DNA from: Gallionella sp.
GTDB taxonomy: Bacteria; Pseudomonadota; Gammaproteobacteria; Burkholderiales; Gallionellaceae
Reading direction: 5' to 3'
Length of the DNA: 64,000 nucleotides
Assembly (NCBI GenBank): GCA_028699065.1
Contig: JAQVVH010000003.1
Coordinates: forward strand, 1 to 64,000
The position numbers were made by a program, and so were the translations under genes. Below are positions 59,998 through 64,000 of this stretch, one piece after another; the first letter of the stretch is position 1, and the number at the start of each line of letters is the position of its first letter. The notes beneath the pieces were generated by a model. That model was given only the letters and a program-made list of their open reading frames with translations. It had not been told where the DNA came from and did not search any database.

Positions 59998-60312
59998 ATG
60001 CGCAAGATCAAAAAAAATGATGATGTGATTGTCATTGTGGGCAAGGATAAGGGTAATCGCGGCAACGTCTTGCAGGTGTTGGGTGATTATCTGCTGGTGG
60101 CTGGGATCAATAAAGTCAAAAAGCACCAGAAGCCTAACCCGGTAAAGGGGTTGAGTGGCGGTATTGTTGAGAAAGAGCTGCCCATTCATATCTCGAATGT
60201 TGCTATTTACAATGCGACGGCCAAGAAGGCTGATCGCGTTGGAATCAAGTCGCTGGAGGACGGTCGCAAGGTGCGCGTGTTCAAGTCCAGCGGTGAAATG
60301 ATTGACGCATAA
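59998..60312 (+). CDS. rplX: 50S ribosomal protein L24
   Basis: 104-residue assembly initiator with a KOW motif near the N terminus ([20 protein letters not shown]). Confidence 0.97.
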   Translation: MRKIKKNDDVIVIVGKDKGNRGNVLQVLGDYLLVAGINKVKKHQKPNPVKGLSGGIVEKELPIHISNVAIYNATAKKADRVGIKSLEDGRKVRVFKSSGEMIDA

Positions 60313-60322
60313 GGGGTAGAGC

Positions 60323-60862
60323 ATGGCTCGTTTTTACGAACTGTATAAAGATAAAGTTGCCAAAGACCTGATGAAGCAGTTTGGCTACAAGTCTGTTATG
60401 GAAGTGCCGCGCATTGAAAAGATCACCCTAAATATGGGTGTGGGTGAGGCGGTAGCTGACAAGAAGGTTATGGAGCATGCGGTATCTGACATGCAAAAGA
60501 TTGCAGGCCAAAAGCCTGTGGTGACCTTGTCCAAGAAGTCAATCGCGGGTTTTAAAATTCGCGAGGGATATCCGGTGGGTTGCAAAGTGACGCTGCGCAA
60601 GGAGCGTATGTATGAGTTCCTGGATCGATTGATTACTGTGGCGATTCCTCGTATCCGCGATTTTCGTGGTATTTCGGGTAAGTCGTTCGATGGTCGCGGT
60701 AATTACAATATGGGTGTTAAAGAGCAGATCATTTTCCCGGAAATCGAGTATGAGAAAGTGGATGCGCTGCGCGGCATGAATATTACGATCACGACAACCG
60801 CAAAGACGGATGAGGAGGCCAAGGCGTTGTTGCTGGCGTTCAAGCTTCCGTTGAAGAAGTGA
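60323..60862 (+). CDS. rplE: 50S ribosomal protein L5
   Basis: 179-residue 5S rRNA-binding protein. Conserved [39 protein letters not shown] and [19 protein letters not shown]. Confidence 0.98.
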   Translation: MARFYELYKDKVAKDLMKQFGYKSVMEVPRIEKITLNMGVGEAVADKKVMEHAVSDMQKIAGQKPVVTLSKKSIAGFKIREGYPVGCKVTLRKERMYEFLDRLITVAIPRIRDFRGISGKSFDGRGNYNMGVKEQIIFPEIEYEKVDALRGMNITITTTAKTDEEAKALLLAFKLPLKK

Positions 60863-60872
60863 GGATTTAAAG

Positions 60873-61178
60873 ATGGCCAAGATTGCACTGATTAACCGCG
60901 AGCAAAAACGCCGTGATACGGTCAAGAAGTTCGCTGCCAAGCGCGCAGAGTTGCTGGCAATTATCACTGACATGAAATTGTCGCAGGAAGAGCGTGATGC
61001 TGCGCGTGTAAAGTTTCAAGCTTTGCCCAGAGATGCGAGCCCGGTGCGTTTGCGCAACCGTTGCGCGCTGACCGGGCGTCCGCGTGGCACGTTTAGGAAG
61101 TTTGGTTTGGGGCGTATCAAAGTGCGTGAATTCGCGATGCGTGGTGAGATTCCCGGTGTTGTTAAGGCAAGCTGGTAG
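60873..61178 (+). CDS. rpsN: 30S ribosomal protein S14
   Basis: 101-residue long form without zinc cysteines: the usual CxxC position reads [14 protein letters not shown] with a single Cys. It is therefore the zinc-independent type. C terminus GVVKASW is canonical. Confidence 0.97.
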   Translation: MAKIALINREQKRRDTVKKFAAKRAELLAIITDMKLSQEERDAARVKFQALPRDASPVRLRNRCALTGRPRGTFRKFGLGRIKVREFAMRGEIPGVVKASW

Positions 61179-61188
61179 GAGTATTTAA

Positions 61189-61587
61189 ATGAGTATGAGT
61201 GATCCGATCTCCGATATGCTGACCCGCATCCGCAATGGTCAGATGGCGGAAAAAGTCACAGTGGTAATGCCCTCTTCTAAGCTGAAGGTGGCGATTGCTG
61301 AAGTGCTTAAGGACGAAGGCTATATTGATGGCTTTCAGGTTGTCGCTGGTAATGCCGGTAAGGCAACGCTGGAAGTGGGGTTGAAATACTACAGTGGTCG
61401 CCCTGTGATCGAAATGATCCAGCGGGTGAGTCGCCCTGGGTTGCGAGTCTACAAGGGTTCTAATGACATGCCCAAGGTGATGAATGGTCTGGGTATTGCC
61501 ATTGTCTCCACATCCAAGGGTCTGATGACTGACCGCAAGGCACGTGCCAATGGTATTGGTGGCGAAGTGCTGTGTACGGTCGCGTAG
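61189..61587 (+). CDS. rpsH: 30S ribosomal protein S8
   Basis: 132-residue primary 16S-binding protein and, in E. coli, spc-operon repressor. Start [19 protein letters not shown]-terminal [22 protein letters not shown]. An ATG at 61195 is an alternative start. Confidence 0.97.
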   Translation: MSMSDPISDMLTRIRNGQMAEKVTVVMPSSKLKVAIAEVLKDEGYIDGFQVVAGNAGKATLEVGLKYYSGRPVIEMIQRVSRPGLRVYKGSNDMPKVMNGLGIAIVSTSKGLMTDRKARANGIGGEVLCTVA

Positions 61588-61597
61588 TGAGGTAAGT

Positions 61598-62131
61598 ATG
61601 TCTAGAGTTGCTAAAAATCCTGTAGCTGTACCTGGTGGTGTTGAAGTGGCGCTTGGGGTTGGTGAGATTTCAGTCAAAGGCCCTTTGGGTGCTTTGAGGC
61701 AGGCGCTGACTTCGCAGGTGAATGTTGTTCGTGAAGGCGATAATTTGCTGTGTAAAGCTGCAAGTGATGCGCGTGAGTCTGTGGCTATGTCGGGAACGAT
61801 ACGCGCGCTACTGGCGAATATGGTTCACGGCGTGAGCAAGGGGTTTGAGCGTAAGCTTACCCTCGTTGGCGTGGGTTACCGTGCTCAGGCTGCGGGTGAC
61901 ACCTTGAATCTTTCTTTGGGATTTTCACATCCGGTGTCCTACAAGATGCCGGAGGGTGTAAAAGTGGAAACGCCTACCCAGACAGAGATTGTTCTCAAGG
62001 GTGCTGATAAACAGCGAGTTGGGCAGGTGGCTGCTGAGATTCGCGCGTTCCGTTCGCCTGAGCCTTACAAGGGTAAGGGTGTACGTTACAGCGATGAGGT
62101 TGTGGTTCTCAAAGAAACCAAGAAGAAATAA
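61598..62131 (+). CDS. rplF: 50S ribosomal protein L6
   Basis: 177-residue two-domain protein near the sarcin-ricin loop. The ATG at 61598 ([17 protein letters not shown]) follows GAGGTAAG; the longer frame overlaps rps[19 protein letters not shown] is the C-terminal signature. Confidence 0.97.
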   Translation: MSRVAKNPVAVPGGVEVALGVGEISVKGPLGALRQALTSQVNVVREGDNLLCKAASDARESVAMSGTIRALLANMVHGVSKGFERKLTLVGVGYRAQAAGDTLNLSLGFSHPVSYKMPEGVKVETPTQTEIVLKGADKQRVGQVAAEIRAFRSPEPYKGKGVRYSDEVVVLKETKKK

Positions 62132-62143
62132 TCGGGGCTGATC

Positions 62144-62500
62144 ATGTTGAACAAGAATGTAGCGCGTCAGCGCAGGGCACGCAAAACCCGTGCACGTATT
62201 GCCGAGAAAAAATCGGTTCGTCTGGCTATTCATCGCACCAATCTGCATATTTATGCGCAGGTTATTTCTGCATGCGGCAGCAAGATTCTCGCGAGTGCGT
62301 CCACGGTTGAGGCGGATGTGCGCAAGGAGTTGTCCAACGGCGGAAACGTGGCGGCTGCAGTTGTTGTGGGCAAGCGAATTGCCGAAAAGGCCAAGAGCGC
62401 CGGTGTCTCTCAGGTGGCATTTGATCGTTCCGGTAATCGTTATCACGGTCGCGTAAAAGCGTTGGCCGAGGCCGCGCGCGAGCACGGTCTGCAGTTCTAG
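62144..62500 (+). CDS. rplR: 50S ribosomal protein L18
   Basis: 118-residue 5S rRNA-binding protein. Conserved [16 protein letters not shown] and [26 protein letters not shown]. Confidence 0.97.
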   Translation: MLNKNVARQRRARKTRARIAEKKSVRLAIHRTNLHIYAQVISACGSKILASASTVEADVRKELSNGGNVAAAVVVGKRIAEKAKSAGVSQVAFDRSGNRYHGRVKALAEAAREHGLQF

Positions 62501-62514
62501 ATTGGAGTTGAGTA

Positions 62515-63036
62515 ATGGCTAAACCTCAAGGAAAAATGCAGCAACAGGAAGGGCGTGACGACGGCCTGATCGAAAAAATGATTTCGGTCAATCGTGTCAC
62601 CAAGGTTGTTAAGGGTGGTCGAATCATGGGCTTCGCGGCGTTAACCGTTGTCGGCGATGGCGATGGTCGCGTGGCGATGGGCAAGGGTAAGTCCAAAGAG
62701 GTGCCGGTTGCAGTGCAAAAGGCAATGGACGAGGCGCGTCGCAACCTGGTCAAGGTTAGTCTGAAAAATGGCACCCTGCATCATAAGGTTGTTGGCAAGC
62801 ATGGTGCCGCAAAGGTCCTGATGCAGCCTGCTTCTGAAGGTACGGGCATTATCGCCGGCGGTGCGATGCGCGCGGTGTTTGAGGCGGTGGGTGTTCGTGA
62901 TGTGCTGGCTAAGTGCATCGGTTCGAGTAATCCGTACAACGTGGTGCGTGCCACATTGAACGGTTTGAAGGCGTTGAATTCTCCTTCCGAAATTGCAGCC
63001 AAGCGCGGCAAATCGGTAGAAGAAATCCTGGGGTAA
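62515..63036 (+). CDS. rpsE: 30S ribosomal protein S5
   Basis: 173-residue accuracy protein. The dsRBD-like motif [35 protein letters not shown] includes the loop altered in spectinomycin-resistant mutants; no deletion is seen there. Confidence 0.98.
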   Translation: MAKPQGKMQQQEGRDDGLIEKMISVNRVTKVVKGGRIMGFAALTVVGDGDGRVAMGKGKSKEVPVAVQKAMDEARRNLVKVSLKNGTLHHKVVGKHGAAKVLMQPASEGTGIIAGGAMRAVFEAVGVRDVLAKCIGSSNPYNVVRATLNGLKALNSPSEIAAKRGKSVEEILG

Positions 63037-63039
63037 GAC

Positions 63040-63225
63040 ATGACGCAAGCAAAGAAAATCAAGGTAACTCAGGTCAAAAGCCTGATTGGGACAAAGCAAT
63101 CACACCGCGCGACTATGCGTGGTTTGGGTCTGCGTCGGATCAACCACACCGTCGAACTTGAGGATACGCCCAATGTGCGCGGCATGATCAACAAGGTGTT
63201 CTACCTCGTTAAGTGTGAGGAATAA
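63040..63225 (+). CDS. rpmD: 50S ribosomal protein L30
   Basis: 61-residue protein, single domain: [39 protein letters not shown]. Three bases after rpsE; its stop touches the rplO start region. Confidence 0.97.
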   Translation: MTQAKKIKVTQVKSLIGTKQSHRATMRGLGLRRINHTVELEDTPNVRGMINKVFYLVKCEE

Positions 63226-63226
63226 G

Positions 63227-63661
63227 ATGCAACTGAATACAATAAAATCAGCGGAAGGTGCCAAACACGCCAAGCGTCGTGTTGGTCGCGGTATCGGTTC
63301 CGGTTTGGGTAAGACTTGCGGTCGTGGTCACAAGGGTCAAAAATCGCGTGCAGGTGGTTTCCATAAGGTGGGTTTCGAGGGCGGTCAGATGCCTTTGCAG
63401 CGCCGGTTGCCCAAGCGTGGTTTCGTGTCGTTGACGCGTGATGATACTGCTCAGGTTCGCCTCTCCGATTTGCAGCGTCTGCCGGTTGATCAGATCGATT
63501 TGTTGGCGCTCAAGCAAGCGGGCGTTATTGCCGCAACTGCTCTTGCAGCCAAAGTCATTCTCTGTGGTGAGTTGACTCGTGCCGTAAGTCTGCAGGGATT
63601 GCGTGTGACCAAAGGTGCGCGTGCCGCAATTGAAGCTGCCGGCGGCAGCATTGCCGAATAA
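63227..63661 (+). CDS. rplO: 50S ribosomal protein L15
   Basis: 144-residue late assembly protein. Begins [41 protein letters not shown], typical Gly/Arg/Lys-rich arm. The ATG at 63227, one base after the rpmD stop, is used. Confidence 0.97.
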   Translation: MQLNTIKSAEGAKHAKRRVGRGIGSGLGKTCGRGHKGQKSRAGGFHKVGFEGGQMPLQRRLPKRGFVSLTRDDTAQVRLSDLQRLPVDQIDLLALKQAGVIAATALAAKVILCGELTRAVSLQGLRVTKGARAAIEAAGGSIAE

Positions 63662-63674
63662 GAGGGCGATCTAG

Positions 63675-64000
63675 GTGCTCCCAAATGCAGCCAGCAAAAA
63701 CAAGTACGGCGACTTGAGTCGCCGCTTGTGGTTTTTGCTGGGCGCGTTAGTGGTCTTTCGGATCGGTGCTCATATTCCCGTTCCGGGTATTGACCCGAAT
63801 GTGCTTGCGGATCTGTTCAAAAACCAGAAAGACGGTATTTTGGGCATGTTCAACATGTTCTCGGGCGGCGCGCTGGAGCGCTTTACTATTTTCGCGTTGG
63901 GTATCATGCCGTACATTTCGGCGTCGATCATTATGCAGTTGGCCGCAATTGCGGTGCCGCATCTTGAGCAGCTCAAAAAGGAAGGCGAGGCCGGCCGGCG
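63675..64000 (+). CDS. secY: preprotein translocase subunit SecY (5' part, runs off the window)
   Basis: First 108 codons of the Sec channel. The start is GTG at 63675, giving a product beginning [22 protein letters not shown] after the initiator. The first transmembrane helix (about 17-36), the plug region ending [20 protein letters not shown] and the second helix [13 protein letters not shown] are readable, followed by [10 protein letters not shown]. The remainder lies beyond 64000. It is 13 bases after rplO, the usual order. Confidence 0.96.
   Translation, partial: MLPNAASKNKYGDLSRRLWFLLGALVVFRIGAHIPVPGIDPNVLADLFKNQKDGILGMFNMFSGGALERFTIFALGIMPYISASIIMQLAAIAVPHLEQLKKEGEAGR

Overview
The window is a chromosomal segment of a betaproteobacterium. 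The closest fit is a free-living, probably chemolithotrophic member of the Nitrosomonadales (Gallionellaceae/Sulfuricellaceae-like). This rests on the 5S rRNA, the gene order tRNA-Tyr/Gly/Thr-tuf-tRNA-Trp-secE-nusG-rplKAJL-rpoBC-rpsLG-fusA-tuf-S10-spc, the rhodanese-grxC-secB-gpsA and mlaFEDCB-ibaG-murA-hisGD neighbourhoods, and the protein sequences. Genus is an inference; no search was run. Base composition looks moderately GC-rich by eye. No insertion sequence, prophage, integron or CRISPR array was seen.

Layout. (1) 1-166: 3' end of an rRNA operon (5S gene and terminator). (2) 215-4724, minus strand: gpmI-envC-ctpA plus a small conserved unknown gene. (3) 4821-11464: a two-cysteine ArsR-family regulator, an AT-rich nested palindrome over a promoter, an RND efflux pump (adaptor and permease), a YgaP-like DUF2892 membrane peptide and a PglL-type O-oligosaccharyltransferase. 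This block looks inserted into an otherwise conserved neighbourhood and is the most interesting part of the window. (4) 11466-14095: rhodanese, grxC, secB, an SH3-like protein, gpsA. (5) 14097-15366, minus strand: trmL and comF. (6) 15423-21136: bioBFHCD run head-to-tail with overlaps, then a UreH_2/SafE-type membrane protein and a SCO-type lipoprotein. (7) 21207-28236: orphan LuxR response regulator, ftsK, lolA, rarA, serS, potassium channel; mltF converges on it. (8) tRNA-Ser(CGA), mlaFEDCB, ibaG, murA, hisG, hisD. (9) 36463-64000: four tRNAs, tuf1, secE-nusG, the L11/L10/beta operon, the str operon ending in tuf2, then S10 and spc genes up to the first 109 codons of secY at the right edge.

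How it works together. Most of the window is housekeeping: translation and transcription machinery, envelope maintenance (Mla lipid transport, LolA, EnvC, MurA, MltF, FtsK) and biotin synthesis. Regulatory sequence can be read at several junctions: tRNA-Tyr, rpsJ and rplN each have a good sigma70-type promoter followed by a GC-rich discriminator, suggesting stringent control. The L10 leader, hairpins between nusG/rplK, rplA/rplJ, rplL/rpoB and rpoC/rpsL, and a three-hairpin leader before rplN punctuate the ribosomal operons. The two tuf copies appear identical over their whole coding length, and the S10 promoter straddles the end of the second copy.

No gene-free stretch exceeds 300 bases. The longest are 40331-40567 (hairpin plus L10 leader) and 41473-41684 (hairpins upstream of rpoB), both described below.
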